Source: Spongiihabitans sp965206355 (GTDB taxonomy: Bacteria > Pseudomonadota > Gammaproteobacteria > Arenicellales > Poriferihabitantaceae). Taken from it: a stretch of DNA of 64,000 nt. The first letter of the stretch is position 1. Each line of letters begins with the position of its first letter. The notes beneath the pieces were generated by a model that worked only from the letters and a program-made list of their open reading frames with translations, had not been told where the DNA came from and did not search any database. Positions 18,414 to 27,844 of the stretch are shown in pieces. Made by a program: the position numbers and the translations under genes. Where the stretch lies: contig OZ242212.1 in assembly GCA_965206355.1 (NCBI GenBank), forward strand, positions 1,984,001 to 2,048,000. Reading direction: 5' to 3'.

Positions 18414-19286
18414 TTGATTACCTCCCTGCCCTCCCCGTATGCTGCCGCACAATGGTGTGAGCAACATCGCCAAGAAAATAGGCGTATCGGTTATGTACCG
18501 ACAATGGGCGCACTGCACCCGGGACATCTATCGCTGGTTGCACGCAGTATCCGCGAAAATGCACTAACCTGTGTCAGCATTTTTATCAACCCGTTGCAAT
18601 TTAATAACCCCGATGATCTGGAAAAATATCCGCAAAACATCGACCATGACCTTGCGATGTTGGAGCAAGCTGGTTGTGATATGGTTTACACTGGATCGCT
18701 GGCGCAGTTTTTTCCGGAAGCAGAAGATATCCGAAACATAACACTAAACGACCCCGGTCCTGCCGCAAAAGGTTTGGAAGGAGATAGCAGACCGGGGTAT
18801 TTAGAAGGCGTAGCCACCATTGTTGAACGCTTGTTTCAGACCACAGGGTCATGTAGTGCCTATTTTGGTAAGAAAGACTATCAACAGACGCTAGTGGTGC
18901 GTCATCTGGTACAAAAGCTTCGCCACCAAAACCTCCATGTCAAGGTCATCACTTGCCCGACTATACGCGAGCCTTGCGGATTAGCAATGTCATCCAGAAA
19001 TCAACGCTTAACCGCACTGCAAAAACAAATCGCCACCCACATTTACCAGACATTATCGAAAACGAAAGCGTCATGGCAAAGCGGCGAACACAATCCAGCA
19101 GTATTACAACGACAAATGCGTGAGCAACTTGAACACCCTGATATTGCCATTGATTATGTCGCAGTACGCGACCAGAATAATTGGAGCGTACAGACACCAA
19201 CAATAATCAGCAATGCCCGCGCATTGGTGGCAGCTTATGTGGGTGATGTCAGGTTAATAGATAATTTGTATTTGGGTGGACGTTAA
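18414..19286 (+). CDS. panC: Pantothenate synthetase
   Basis: 290 residues; joins pantoate and beta-alanine using ATP. The nucleotidyl-transferase HxGH signature is in PTMGALHPGHLSL, followed by FINPLQFNNPDDLEKYP, FGKKDYQQ and the MSSRNQRL loop. The start is a TTG at 18414; no ATG lies between it and the conserved core, so a non-ATG start is likely. It follows the HAD gene by 33 bp. panB is not adjacent. Confidence 0.94.
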   Translation: MITSLPSPYAAAQWCEQHRQENRRIGYVPTMGALHPGHLSLVARSIRENALTCVSIFINPLQFNNPDDLEKYPQNIDHDLAMLEQAGCDMVYTGSLAQFFPEAEDIRNITLNDPGPAAKGLEGDSRPGYLEGVATIVERLFQTTGSCSAYFGKKDYQQTLVVRHLVQKLRHQNLHVKVITCPTIREPCGLAMSSRNQRLTALQKQIATHIYQTLSKTKASWQSGEHNPAVLQRQMREQLEHPDIAIDYVAVRDQNNWSVQTPTIISNARALVAAYVGDVRLIDNLYLGGR

Positions 19287-19309
19287 ATTTCGTTAAGTTT
19301 TATGAACGA

Positions 19310-19839
19310 AAATACCGCTGGGCTACTCTGAACGAAGTATATCCTGAGACACAACAGCAACGCTGCTGGATGCACAAAACCATGAACATGCTGAACTGTC
19401 TGCCAAAAGCGTCCCGGCCAAGGCAAAGCGTGCCCTACATTCAATCTGGCAGGCAGAGACAAAAGCGGGAGCGGAAAAGGCATTCGACCTGTTTATTACT
19501 ATCTATGATGCTTGCGTATCCAAAGGTAACACGCCGTTTGCAAAAAACCGGGAGGAACTGCTGGCATTCTACGATTTCCCGGCAAAATATTGGCAAAGCA
19601 TCCGCACCAGCAACCCGATTGAGTCGACCTTCGGCACGATCCGTCATCGGACGAAGCAATCGAAGGGCTGTCTCAGTCGAGAGGATATGCTGCAGATGAT
19701 GTTTATACCCAATGGGCACTTCGAGCTGGGGATGTGTGCATAGACAAAATGGAAACGCTTACGCGGGTTTGATGACCTGACGAAAGTGGTTACGGGAGTC
19801 AAATTCAAAGATGGAATCGAGGTAACAGTTATTGATTAG
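19310..19839 (+). pseudogene. IS256-family (mutator-type) transposase, C-terminal remnant
   Basis: Translating across frames gives the C-terminal part of an IS256-family transposase: ALNEVYPETQQQRCWMHKT, FDLFITIYDA, FYDFPAKYWQSIRTSNPIES, TFGTIRHRTKQSKGCLS and KWKRLRGFDDLTKVV, ending at a TAG at 19837. At least two frame disruptions and one in-frame stop break it, and the N-terminal half with the first catalytic residues is absent. It sits between panC and ccmA. The 190 bp after it contain only AT-rich sequence and presumably the ccm promoter. Confidence 0.88.
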
Positions 19840-20032
19840 ATCCGCTTGAATCAGGTGCTCAAACACCGCTTTTGACAATAACTCTGAAAACCGAGGTTGA
19901 GAATACCACTTAAAGGCTATCCGCTGACTCAATGGATAAACCTAATTCATAATTCGTAATTTTCAGGTACACTCCACGAGTTGCATTGCTCCGATTTATA
20001 TTGCCCTAATTGACCTTATTCTTAGATTTATA

Positions 20033-20707
20033 TTGTCCTTGATTTACGACAAACCGTCTTTTGCCGATGATGCCCTGCTTGCAGGCGTTAATCTTGAATG
20101 TGTGCGTGGTTATAACACCTTATTCACGGCATTAAATTTTACGATTTGCTCGGCATCGGCTTTACAGTTAATCGGTGAAAATGGCTCAGGGAAAACATCG
20201 TTGCTACGCATTCTCGCCGGCTTATCCGAGCCTGAGCAGGGGACGATTTCATGGAATAATCGCCCTATTGCCGACACGACTTTTGAATATTTTGCCTCAT
20301 TGGATTATCTGGGACATAAAATTGCATTGAAGGACAACCTGACACCCCGAGAAAATCTATGCTTTCTCGGTAGTCTTGCTGATTGTAACCCGACGCTCTC
20401 TGTCGAGCAAAGTTTGCACATTATGCAGGTGATGGCACTGGCAGATTCCCCCTGCTTTCAGCTTTCTGCTGGACAACGGCAACGCGTTGCACTGGCAAGA
20501 ATTTTAAGAAGCCATGCCCGACTGTGGCTACTGGATGAACCGGCCACCGCGCTGGATCGTGAGGGCATGGTATTGCTTCAGCAAGTGATGATGAGCCATC
20601 TCAATGCGGGTGGCATCATCGTCTATAGCAGCCACCAGCCACTGGCTATCAGCGATCAATCTCATCAATCGCTGCACCTCAACCCGCCGACCGCGTTCAC
20701 CATCTGA
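20033..20707 (+). CDS. ccmA: Heme exporter ATP-binding protein CcmA
   Basis: 224-residue ABC ATPase of the CcmABCD complex, which releases holo-CcmE during cytochrome c maturation. Walker A is GENGSGKTSLLRILAG, the signature LSAGQRQRVALARIL and Walker B LLDEPATALD. The frame begins with TTG at 20033 and no better start is seen. First gene of a nine-gene ccm operon in canonical order. Confidence 0.94.
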   Translation: MSLIYDKPSFADDALLAGVNLECVRGYNTLFTALNFTICSASALQLIGENGSGKTSLLRILAGLSEPEQGTISWNNRPIADTTFEYFASLDYLGHKIALKDNLTPRENLCFLGSLADCNPTLSVEQSLHIMQVMALADSPCFQLSAGQRQRVALARILRSHARLWLLDEPATALDREGMVLLQQVMMSHLNAGGIIVYSSHQPLAISDQSHQSLHLNPPTAFTI

Positions 20708-20759
20708 ACTTTAAGTCCACGTTAAATTACTTTAGCCCACTTTAGCCCACTTTAGCTAG

Positions 20760-21449
20760 ATGTTAGCCAACAAGAACACATTGACAGCGACTTTTCTGGT
20801 CATGCTATCACGGGATATTGCCATCGCTTTCCGACATTTTGGCGAAATTTTTCATCCGCTGCTATTTTTCATTATTACCGTTAGCCTGTTTCCATTAGCC
20901 ATCAGCCCTGAGCCGATGTTTCTGCAAAAATTAGCTCCTGGCATCATTTGGGTGGCAGCACTGCTGGCGACCCTGCTGGCACTGGATGGCATGTTCCGCT
21001 CGGAATACGAGGATGGTACGTTGGAATTACTGGTTTTGAGTCCGCATCCATTGCCTATGCTGGTGATAGCCAAAGTTTGCGCTCATTGGCTCATCAGCGG
21101 ACTGCCTCTGCTGTTAATGGCTGTGCTATTGGCAGTGATGCTCAATTTACCCGCTTATGCTTTTTCAGCGATGTTGCTGAGCTTGTTGTTGGGTACGTCG
21201 GCTATGAGCATGATCGGTGCTATCGGGGCAGCTCTAACCGTGGGATTACGCAAAAGTGGTATGCTACTCACCTTAATTGTCATGCCGTTGTACGTTCCCA
21301 TTCTGATATTTGGTAGCGCTGCCATTCAGGCGGCCGTATTACAAATTACTTGGTCACCTCCGATATACTTGCTCGGCGCGATAGGGGTACTGTGCCTGAC
21401 TCTGGCACCTTTTGCTATTGCCTCGGCTCTGAAAATTAGTTTGAATTAA
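20760..21449 (+). CDS. ccmB: Heme exporter permease CcmB
   Basis: 229 residues with six membrane helices, the membrane partner of CcmA. Family features include SRDIAIAFRHFGEIFHPLLF at the N-terminus, FPLAISPEP, PGIIWVAALLATLLALDGMF, and EYEDGTLELLVLSPHPLPML with the gene-typical Glu/Asp cluster. It lies 52 bp after ccmA. The region before ccmB contains a short direct repeat (ACTTTAGCCC twice). Confidence 0.95.
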   Translation: MLANKNTLTATFLVMLSRDIAIAFRHFGEIFHPLLFFIITVSLFPLAISPEPMFLQKLAPGIIWVAALLATLLALDGMFRSEYEDGTLELLVLSPHPLPMLVIAKVCAHWLISGLPLLLMAVLLAVMLNLPAYAFSAMLLSLLLGTSAMSMIGAIGAALTVGLRKSGMLLTLIVMPLYVPILIFGSAAIQAAVLQITWSPPIYLLGAIGVLCLTLAPFAIASALKISLN

Positions 21450-21473
21450 TGATTAAATCTGCGTCCAATCATA

Positions 21474-21498
21474 TACTGTAAATAACCGCTTTACAGTA
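21474..21498. promoter_or_regulatory. Perfect 9-bp inverted repeat between ccmB and ccmC
   Basis: TACTGTAAA and TTTACAGTA flank a 7-nt spacer, inside the 176-bp gap that is unusually long for this operon. No T-run follows on the plus strand, so it is a weak terminator candidate. It may be an operator or an mRNA processing hairpin. Confidence 0.5.
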
Positions 21499-21625
21499 AA
21501 ATACCCGTAGCCTTAAATATGGCATACTAAAGACCGATTCAAAACACTATAAATCAGGGCATGTGTACTCTGGCTGTGCTGTATCAGAATCAATTATCGA
21601 CACATTCGTTATTTAAGCAATCGCT

Positions 21626-22426
21626 GTGCAAAATCCCGACACCCCTATTCGTTCATCGAATCAATCTCGGTTATGGCTGCATCGGTTTGGATCACCTGCT
21701 TATTTTTATGGTTTTGCTGGCAGGTGGGCGAGTCGATGCGGAGTGACTGCTTTGTTATTATTCCTGATTGGTTTGTATTACGGGCTGGTGGTCGCGCCGG
21801 CAGATTATCAAATGGGCGACAGTTATCGTATTTTATTTGTTCACGTCCCCACTGCATGGATGTCGATGTTTGCTTATGTGGTCATGGCAACTGCAGCGGC
21901 TACCGGGCTGGTTTGGAGAATGAAATTAGCGCATGCGTTGGCTCGATCCTGTGCGCCATTGGGTGCTGCTTTTACCTTTTGTGCTTTGCTGAGTGGCTCG
22001 TTATGGGGCAAGCCCACTTGGGGAACTTACTGGATTTGGGATGCACGGCTGACTTCTGAATTAGTCTTGTTGTTTTTATATTTTGGTTATATGGCACTGA
22101 TTAGTGCAATTGATGACAGACGCACCGCCTCACGCGCAGCCGCATTGTTAGCACTGGTCGGCTTGGTCAACATTCCTATTATTCACTATTCAGTTGAATG
22201 GTGGAATACCTTGCATCAGGGTTCAACCGTGATGAAACTCGGGCGACCAACCATAGATACTGAAATGCTGATTCCCTTATTAATCATGTTCGCTGCTATC
22301 AATTTCTATTTTGTTGCCAGCTTGCTTAATCGTGTTCGCGCCGAATTACTGGATCAGGAACGACACACTCAGTGGGTCAGAAATGCGCTCAATAAAACAC
22401 AGTTCAATCAGGGCGTCGGTCAATGA
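21626..22426 (+). CDS. ccmC: CcmC, heme-handling protein of cytochrome c maturation
   Basis: 266 residues with six membrane helices. The Trp-rich heme-binding motif is WGTYWIWDARLTSELVL, flanked by the conserved His residues in LFVHVPTAWM and IIHYSVEWWNTLHQG. It loads heme onto CcmE. The GTG at 21626 keeps the family N-terminus (FGSPAYFYGFAGRW). The stop overlaps the ccmD start (ATGA), indicating translational coupling. Confidence 0.95.
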   Translation: MQNPDTPIRSSNQSRLWLHRFGSPAYFYGFAGRWASRCGVTALLLFLIGLYYGLVVAPADYQMGDSYRILFVHVPTAWMSMFAYVVMATAAATGLVWRMKLAHALARSCAPLGAAFTFCALLSGSLWGKPTWGTYWIWDARLTSELVLLFLYFGYMALISAIDDRRTASRAAALLALVGLVNIPIIHYSVEWWNTLHQGSTVMKLGRPTIDTEMLIPLLIMFAAINFYFVASLLNRVRAELLDQERHTQWVRNALNKTQFNQGVGQ

Positions 22427-22593
22427 TTGAGTTTTTTAATATGGGCGGACATGGTTTTTATATCTGGATAAGTTATGGCATTGTTGCGGTTACGCTCGGC
22501 TATCACTATGTTGCACCGATACACCGACACAAACGATTAGTCCAAAACCTGTCTGTTTTTTATCGCAGTAAATCAAATAGGCACCCAGAATAA
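22423..22593 (+). CDS. ccmD: CcmD, small heme-exporter subunit
   Basis: A 56-residue protein with one membrane helix (FYIWISYGIVAVTLGYHYVA) preceded by FFNMGGHG and followed by a basic tail (HRHKRLVQN), the CcmD pattern. It overlaps ccmC by 4 bp and ccmE by 1 bp (TAATG). CcmD links CcmABC to CcmE. Position between ccmC and ccmE is decisive for so short a gene. Confidence 0.93.
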   Translation: MIEFFNMGGHGFYIWISYGIVAVTLGYHYVAPIHRHKRLVQNLSVFYRSKSNRHPE

Positions 22594-23042
22594 TGCGTAT
22601 CAAACGGAAACGACGTTTGATCGCCTTGTGCCTGTTGGTAATTGGCATTTCCACAGCCGTTGGATTGATGCTGTTGGCGTTGAAGAAAAATATCAATTTG
22701 TTTTTCAGTCCGAGTCAAATTGTTGCCGGCGAAGCCCCCGCCCAAACCAACTTTCGTATAGGGGGCATGGTGGTCAATGACAGTGTTAAAAGAAATCAGA
22801 CTGATTTAACCGTTACTTTTGATTTAACCGATACCGCAGCAACCGTTGCCGTCTCCTATGCCGGAATTCTCCCCGATCTTTTTCGTGAGGGTCAGGGTAT
22901 AGTCGCTTCAGGAAGTATGCAGCAAGGTGTTTTTGTCGCTAATCAGGTGCTGGCAAAACACGATGAGACTTACATGCCACCACAGGTCAACGATGCACTA
23001 AAAGCCGCCAACAAAAAACAATACCGACAATCCGTAAACTAG
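22593..23042 (+). CDS. ccmE: Periplasmic heme chaperone CcmE
   Basis: 149 residues with an N-terminal signal-anchor (LIALCLLVIGISTAVGLMLL) and an OB-fold. The heme-binding His is in AKHDETYMPPQV, with the Tyr three residues on. YAGILPDLFREGQGIVASG is typical of the family. It binds heme covalently and passes it to CcmF. Confidence 0.96.
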   Translation: MRIKRKRRLIALCLLVIGISTAVGLMLLALKKNINLFFSPSQIVAGEAPAQTNFRIGGMVVNDSVKRNQTDLTVTFDLTDTAATVAVSYAGILPDLFREGQGIVASGSMQQGVFVANQVLAKHDETYMPPQVNDALKAANKKQYRQSVN

Positions 23043-23069
23043 CTCCACAAACTAATTCAGCCCCCTCAC

Positions 23070-25004
23070 TTGATGATACCCGAACTCGGACACTTCGCAC
23101 TCATTCTGGCACTAGTGGTCAGTGTGTTGCTTGCCAGCTTACCTTTGGTCGGCGCACATCGTGGCATTTTAACCTGGATTGCTTTTGCTAAGCCGGTAGC
23201 GCAGGCACAATTTCTACTCATTGCCTTTGCCTATGGCTGTTTAAGCTATGCTTTTCTAACCGATGATTTTTCAGTAGCGTATGTGGCCAATCACTCCAAT
23301 TCTCATTTACCGTTGCTTTATAAAATTTCCGGGGTATGGGGTGGACATGAAGGTTCTTTGTTGTTTTGGGTGTTTATCCTCGGCCTCTGGACTGGGGCGG
23401 TGAGTCTCTTTACCCGTTCTATTCCCGAATCCGTGTCGGCAAGTGTGCTGGCGGTAATGGGCATGATCGCTGTTGGCTTTTTGTTGTTTATGCTGTTGAC
23501 ATCAAACCCGTTTGCACGACTGCTTCCCGTACCAGTAGAAGGTCGGGATTTAAATCCTCTGCTTCAGGACATCGGGCTGGCGATGCACCCGCCGATGCTT
23601 TATCTCGGCTATGTTGGATTCTCTGTGGTATTTGCCTTTGCCATAACGGCAATGATAAGCGGTCGCTTTGATGCAGCATGGGCACGTTGGGCGCGCCCGT
23701 GGACACATATTGCCTGGATGTTTTTAACCATCGGCATTGCGCTCGGTTCTTGGTGGGCCTATTATGAGTTAGGCTGGGGCGGATGGTGGTTTTGGGACCC
23801 GGTGGAAAACGCTTCTTTTATGCCGTGGCTGATTGGAACGGCATTGATACATTCCCTTGCCGCAACAGAAAAACGCGGGGTGTTTAAGGCATGGACTATT
23901 CTGCTTGCGGTTTTTGCCTTTTCGCTGTCATTGTTAGGTACTTTTCTGGTGCGCTCTGGCGTGTTAATTTCGGTACATGCTTTTGCCACTGACCCGTCAC
24001 GAGGCTTGTTTATATTGCTGTTTTTAAGCGTGGTCATTGGCGGGTCGTTGCTACTCTATGCTTGGCGCGCACCGACCATCGTCAGTCATGTTAAGTTTGC
24101 GGGCGTTTCCCGAGAAATGGCATTGCTCCTGAATAACATATTTTTTGGTGTACTGTGTTTTGCGGTTCTACTTGGAACTCTTTATCCTCTGCTTTTGGAT
24201 GCACTCGGACTGGGCAAAATTTCAGTCGGTCCGCCCTACTTCAATCTTATATTCGCCGTGATTGGTTTACCGCTGACGATGCTGATCGGCATCGGCGCAT
24301 TGATTCGCTGGAAACAAGATCACCTTAAACGAATCAATCGTATGGTGATGCTGATTTTACTGACGAGCGTAATGCTCGGATTACTCATCCCACTATTAAT
24401 GCCACATTATTCGCTGGGCGCGGCTGCCGGTTTATGCGCGGGCAGTTTTGTGATAATTTTGAGTCTGCACGGTCTGGCTGAACGATGTCAGCGCGGACGA
24501 CGACTGCAAAGTTTAGCCAGCACACCGCGAAGTGTTTATGGTATGAGCCTCGCTCATATGGGCATCGGTCTGTTTGTTATCGGGGTTACCTTGAGCCATG
24601 TTTATAGTGTGGAAAGCGATATTCGTATGCAGACCGGTTCTCAATATGCAATACATAACTATCAATTTGTGTTCAATGGCACCGAACAACTGAGCGGGCC
24701 CAATTATCAGGGTATTCGTGGAAAGTTTGATGTATTGAACGACAATAAGTGGGTCACACAACTATTCCCAGAAAAACGAATTTATCGGGTTCAAAAAAAC
24801 CCGATGACGGAGGCGGCGATTGATTCTGGATTTTTTCGGGATATTTATATTGCCTTAGGCGAACCGTTAGAAAATAATCAAGCATGGGCGGTACGGATTT
24901 ATTACAAACCGTTTATTCGTTGGATTTGGCTGGGCGCATTGATTATGGCCTTGGGTGGTTTGCTGGGTGCGACTGATGCTCGATATAGTCGCAGAAATGC
25001 CTGA
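23070..25004 (+). CDS. ccmF: Cytochrome c heme lyase subunit CcmF
   Basis: 644 residues with roughly fifteen membrane helices. The heme-handling motif WGGWWFWDPVENASFMPWL is present, with conserved His residues in WTHIAWMF and LIHSLAATEKRG, and the ISGVWGGHEGSLLFW motif near the N-terminus. It ligates heme to apocytochrome c with CcmH. The frame opens with TTG at 23070; the ATG at 23073 is the likelier start. Confidence 0.96.
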   Translation: MMIPELGHFALILALVVSVLLASLPLVGAHRGILTWIAFAKPVAQAQFLLIAFAYGCLSYAFLTDDFSVAYVANHSNSHLPLLYKISGVWGGHEGSLLFWVFILGLWTGAVSLFTRSIPESVSASVLAVMGMIAVGFLLFMLLTSNPFARLLPVPVEGRDLNPLLQDIGLAMHPPMLYLGYVGFSVVFAFAITAMISGRFDAAWARWARPWTHIAWMFLTIGIALGSWWAYYELGWGGWWFWDPVENASFMPWLIGTALIHSLAATEKRGVFKAWTILLAVFAFSLSLLGTFLVRSGVLISVHAFATDPSRGLFILLFLSVVIGGSLLLYAWRAPTIVSHVKFAGVSREMALLLNNIFFGVLCFAVLLGTLYPLLLDALGLGKISVGPPYFNLIFAVIGLPLTMLIGIGALIRWKQDHLKRINRMVMLILLTSVMLGLLIPLLMPHYSLGAAAGLCAGSFVIILSLHGLAERCQRGRRLQSLASTPRSVYGMSLAHMGIGLFVIGVTLSHVYSVESDIRMQTGSQYAIHNYQFVFNGTEQLSGPNYQGIRGKFDVLNDNKWVTQLFPEKRIYRVQKNPMTEAAIDSGFFRDIYIALGEPLENNQAWAVRIYYKPFIRWIWLGALIMALGGLLGATDARYSRRNA

Positions 25005-25045
25005 ACCTGGCCCTTGCAACTTAACCGTTATTCTGACTTAAAATT

Positions 25046-25594
25046 ATGAAAAAAAAATTATTCCCTTTTGCGATATTTATTGTCGTTGTCATTTTGCTGG
25101 CAATCGGGCTGAATCGTAACCCGGGTGATCTTCCCTCGCCGCTCATTGGCAAACCTGCTCCGCAATTTTCATTGCCGATTTTAATGACCGCAGAACAATC
25201 CCACACCCGAACAACCCTGTCAGAAAAAGATATGCTGGGAAAGGTGTGGCTGTTCAATGTCTGGGCATCTTGGTGTCCTACCTGTCGTGGCGAACACCCT
25301 GTACTGATGCAGTTATCGCGTAGCAAGCGGGTCGATATAGTCGGCCTGGACTATAAAGACGATACCGAGCAGGCACTTGCGTTTTTGCAGCAACATGGCA
25401 ATCCTTATACAGTCATTGCTGTTGACCAAACTGGTGATGTCGCTATTGACTATGGTGTCTACGGTGTCCCCGAAATTTTTGTCATTGACAAACAGGGTCT
25501 GGTACAGCTGAAACATGTCGGTGAGCTAACCGATGATGTCATACAAAACAACATCGTCCCTTTGCTCATTGCCTTGCAGGACGAGGAAGTTTAA
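25046..25594 (+). CDS. ccmG: Thiol:disulfide interchange protein CcmG/DsbE
   Basis: 182-residue membrane-anchored thioredoxin-like protein. One N-terminal hydrophobic anchor (FPFAIFIVVVILLAIGL) precedes the active site WASWCPTCRGEHPVL and the cis-Pro loop GVYGVPEIFVID. It reduces apocytochrome CXXCH cysteines before heme attachment. It starts 42 bp after ccmF. Confidence 0.95.
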   Translation: MKKKLFPFAIFIVVVILLAIGLNRNPGDLPSPLIGKPAPQFSLPILMTAEQSHTRTTLSEKDMLGKVWLFNVWASWCPTCRGEHPVLMQLSRSKRVDIVGLDYKDDTEQALAFLQQHGNPYTVIAVDQTGDVAIDYGVYGVPEIFVIDKQGLVQLKHVGELTDDVIQNNIVPLLIALQDEEV

Positions 25595-25614
25595 TCACCG
25601 TTTCGGCTATTAAA

Positions 25615-26088
25615 ATGTGCCGTCTAATGTTGTGCCTGATGCTGACCATTTTGAGCCTGTCGGTGGTATCGGCGCAGCTCAACATCACTGATTTCGATAG
25701 CCCCGATCAGCACGCACTTTATCAGCGAATCATACAAGAATTACGTTGTCTGGTCTGCCAAAATCAAAATCTTGCCGATTCTAACGCTGATCTTGCGAAA
25801 GATCTCAGACGAAAATCCTCTGAAATGATAAAGCAACACAAGGGGTATGACGAAATTATTCAATATATGGTAGAACGATATGGCGAGTTTGTGTTGTACC
25901 GCCCGCGTCTAACCGCGGCGACATGGCTTTTATGGTTTTCTCCTTTTGTGATTTTGATTGCACTGCTTGGTTTCGTGTGGCTCAAAATCCGCCGTGTTCA
26001 GCGCGCTCATACTACAACGCATTGCCGATTTTCCAAAGAGGAACTGGATAATGCCCGCTCTCTTATCAATAACGAATCGTCCTCGTGA
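25615..26088 (+). CDS. ccmH: CcmH (CcmL-type) thiol-reductase subunit
   Basis: 157 residues: a signal peptide (LCLMLTILSLSVVSA), then the redox motif LRCLVCQNQNLADSNADLA and a C-terminal membrane helix (WLLWFSPFVILIALLGFVWL). Length matches the short CcmH found where CcmI is separate. The stop overlaps the ccmI start (GTGATGA region). Confidence 0.94.
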   Translation: MCRLMLCLMLTILSLSVVSAQLNITDFDSPDQHALYQRIIQELRCLVCQNQNLADSNADLAKDLRRKSSEMIKQHKGYDEIIQYMVERYGEFVLYRPRLTAATWLLWFSPFVILIALLGFVWLKIRRVQRAHTTTHCRFSKEELDNARSLINNESSS

Positions 26089-27350
26089 TGATATTTTACC
26101 TACTTTTGATCGGGATTATCTTGCTCCCGACATTGATGATTCTGCCGGCACTAACCAACAGACGTGGCATCGTTGAGACAAATCGGGATGCTGAAAATGT
26201 AAATATAGCTCGGCAACGTCTGCGGGAAATAGCAAAACTTGAGAACGCAGCAGCTATCAATTTTCAGGAAGCCGAAATAGAACTTCAGGCTACCTTGCTG
26301 GAAGATTTGCATAAAGATAAAACGACTACATCGGCGACATCAACCGTGCCATTCAAAAGTTGGGGGCTATTGATTATCGTGTTAATCCCTTTACTGAGTC
26401 TGATTCTGTACCATCATCTCGGCAATCCCGAACTTGCACGACAGGCTATTGACGGGACTGCATCAGTAAAACAACAACAAGCACAAACCCCAGACAGTCA
26501 ATTTGATATTGAGCAATTACTGCTGCTACTAGAAGAAAAACTGGTTGAAGATTCCGCAAACCCGCAGGGCTGGGAGCTGGCTGGCAAAACCTATATGAAT
26601 TTGGGCAATTTCAAGCAGGCAGAATCGGCCTATGCAAAATTGAATGCGCTGGTAGTCGGCAACCCCGATTTTTTAGTCGCTTGGGCAGATGCGGAAATAA
26701 TGGCAAACGGGAATGTCTATACCCCTGCCGCTGAAGGCAGAGTTGAACAAGCACTTTCAATCAATCCAAACCATATCAACGGATTGTGGATCGCGGGTCT
26801 CGGTGCCAAAAGTCTGGGTTATCACGTTAAGGCGTTGCGCTATCTAAACACACTTCTGCCACTGATTGCAAAGGATAAGACTTCCAGCGCTAAGATCAAG
26901 CTATTGATTGCGCAAATTATGGCAAACACGGACGACAATCTTGATGTTGTGAACGTGCTTGCCAAGAAGCAAAAACACATATCAGGCAATCACGATAGCG
27001 GAAAAGTCATCAGTGTTGAAGTAACACTTGCCAATAACCTCATTGCCAAAGTAGATAAAGAGGATGTGGTATTCGTGTTTGCTAAAGCTCTGAAAGGAGT
27101 TACTGCTCCGTTGGCAGTAAGCACACACCGCGTTAAAGAGTTGCCGATTAAGATTGAACTGACCGAAGATATGGCCATGCTACCCAATATGAACATCGCC
27201 TTATTTGATAAAATAACTGTCGTAGCGAGAATCTCAAAAACAGCAAATGCGCTTCAGCAATCGGGGGATTTAGTAAGCAACACCGTATTGATTTCCGAAG
27301 AAAATCAGGGAAACAGCGCGAAACTGAAAATTGATCAAATAGTCGAATAA
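26085..27350 (+). CDS. ccmI: CcmI, TPR apocytochrome c chaperone
   Basis: 421 residues. Two membrane helices (LLLIGIILLPTLMILPAL and WGLLIIVLIPLLSLILY) flank a cytoplasmic loop, followed by a periplasmic TPR domain (WELAGKTYMNLGNFKQAESAYAKL is split across two helices) and a C-terminal extension with PLAVSTHRVKELPIKIELT, typical of CcmI. It delivers apocytochrome to CcmF/H. Last gene of the ccm operon; it ends 29 bp from the converging bactofilin gene. Confidence 0.92.
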   Translation: MMIFYLLLIGIILLPTLMILPALTNRRGIVETNRDAENVNIARQRLREIAKLENAAAINFQEAEIELQATLLEDLHKDKTTTSATSTVPFKSWGLLIIVLIPLLSLILYHHLGNPELARQAIDGTASVKQQQAQTPDSQFDIEQLLLLLEEKLVEDSANPQGWELAGKTYMNLGNFKQAESAYAKLNALVVGNPDFLVAWADAEIMANGNVYTPAAEGRVEQALSINPNHINGLWIAGLGAKSLGYHVKALRYLNTLLPLIAKDKTSSAKIKLLIAQIMANTDDNLDVVNVLAKKQKHISGNHDSGKVISVEVTLANNLIAKVDKEDVVFVFAKALKGVTAPLAVSTHRVKELPIKIELTEDMAMLPNMNIALFDKITVVARISKTANALQQSGDLVSNTVLISEENQGNSAKLKIDQIVE

Positions 27351-27379
27351 TCAGGAATAACCCCACCCAACTTTTCGCC

Positions 27380-27844
27380 CTAATTTTTAGTCTCGTAATC
27401 TGCTTTATCAATGAATAACGAAGGATCAGGTTTGTCTGCTTTATTCTTTGTCGTTGTGCGGGGCGATACACTCACGGAAGAATCTGCTGCTTCTTTGCGA
27501 ATACTTTCACCCTGAAATGAACCATTTGTATCAATGGCAAGATTGACAGCAGTCAGTTTACCTTTCACATCTCCACCCGCGACAATTTCAACAGATTCAC
27601 ATTCAACATCACCCAAAAATTTGCCACTCACAATTAACGTATTGGCGCGCAGGTTATTGCTGTTGACGACACCAGATTGACCAATTTTAACCAGTCCGGT
27701 AGAGTTTATCTCTGCTTCAACTTCGCCATCAATATGTAGCTCACATTCGATGTCTATTTTACCGGTGATACGGGCTCCAGCTGAGATAGTTGTAACGTTT
27801 GATGAGTAATCTGTTTGTTGATTAGCTTTATTAAAAATGGCCAT
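27380..27844 (-). CDS. Bactofilin (BacA-like cytoskeletal protein)
   Basis: 154 residues. The central right-handed beta-helix (about 20-120) shows the bactofilin pattern: TTISAGARITGKIDIECELH, IDGEVEAEI, KIGQSGVVNSNNLRANTLIV, SGKFLGDVECESVEIVAGG and DVKGKLTAVNLAIDTNGSFQG. Tails are short and polar. SD AGAGG precedes the ATG. Bactofilins polymerise and localise cell-wall enzymes. The M23 peptidase upstream on the same strand overlaps this gene by 91 bp, a known functional pairing. Confidence 0.92.
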   Translation of the reverse strand: MAIFNKANQQTDYSSNVTTISAGARITGKIDIECELHIDGEVEAEINSTGLVKIGQSGVVNSNNLRANTLIVSGKFLGDVECESVEIVAGGDVKGKLTAVNLAIDTNGSFQGESIRKEAADSSVSVSPRTTTKNKADKPDPSLFIDKADYETKN

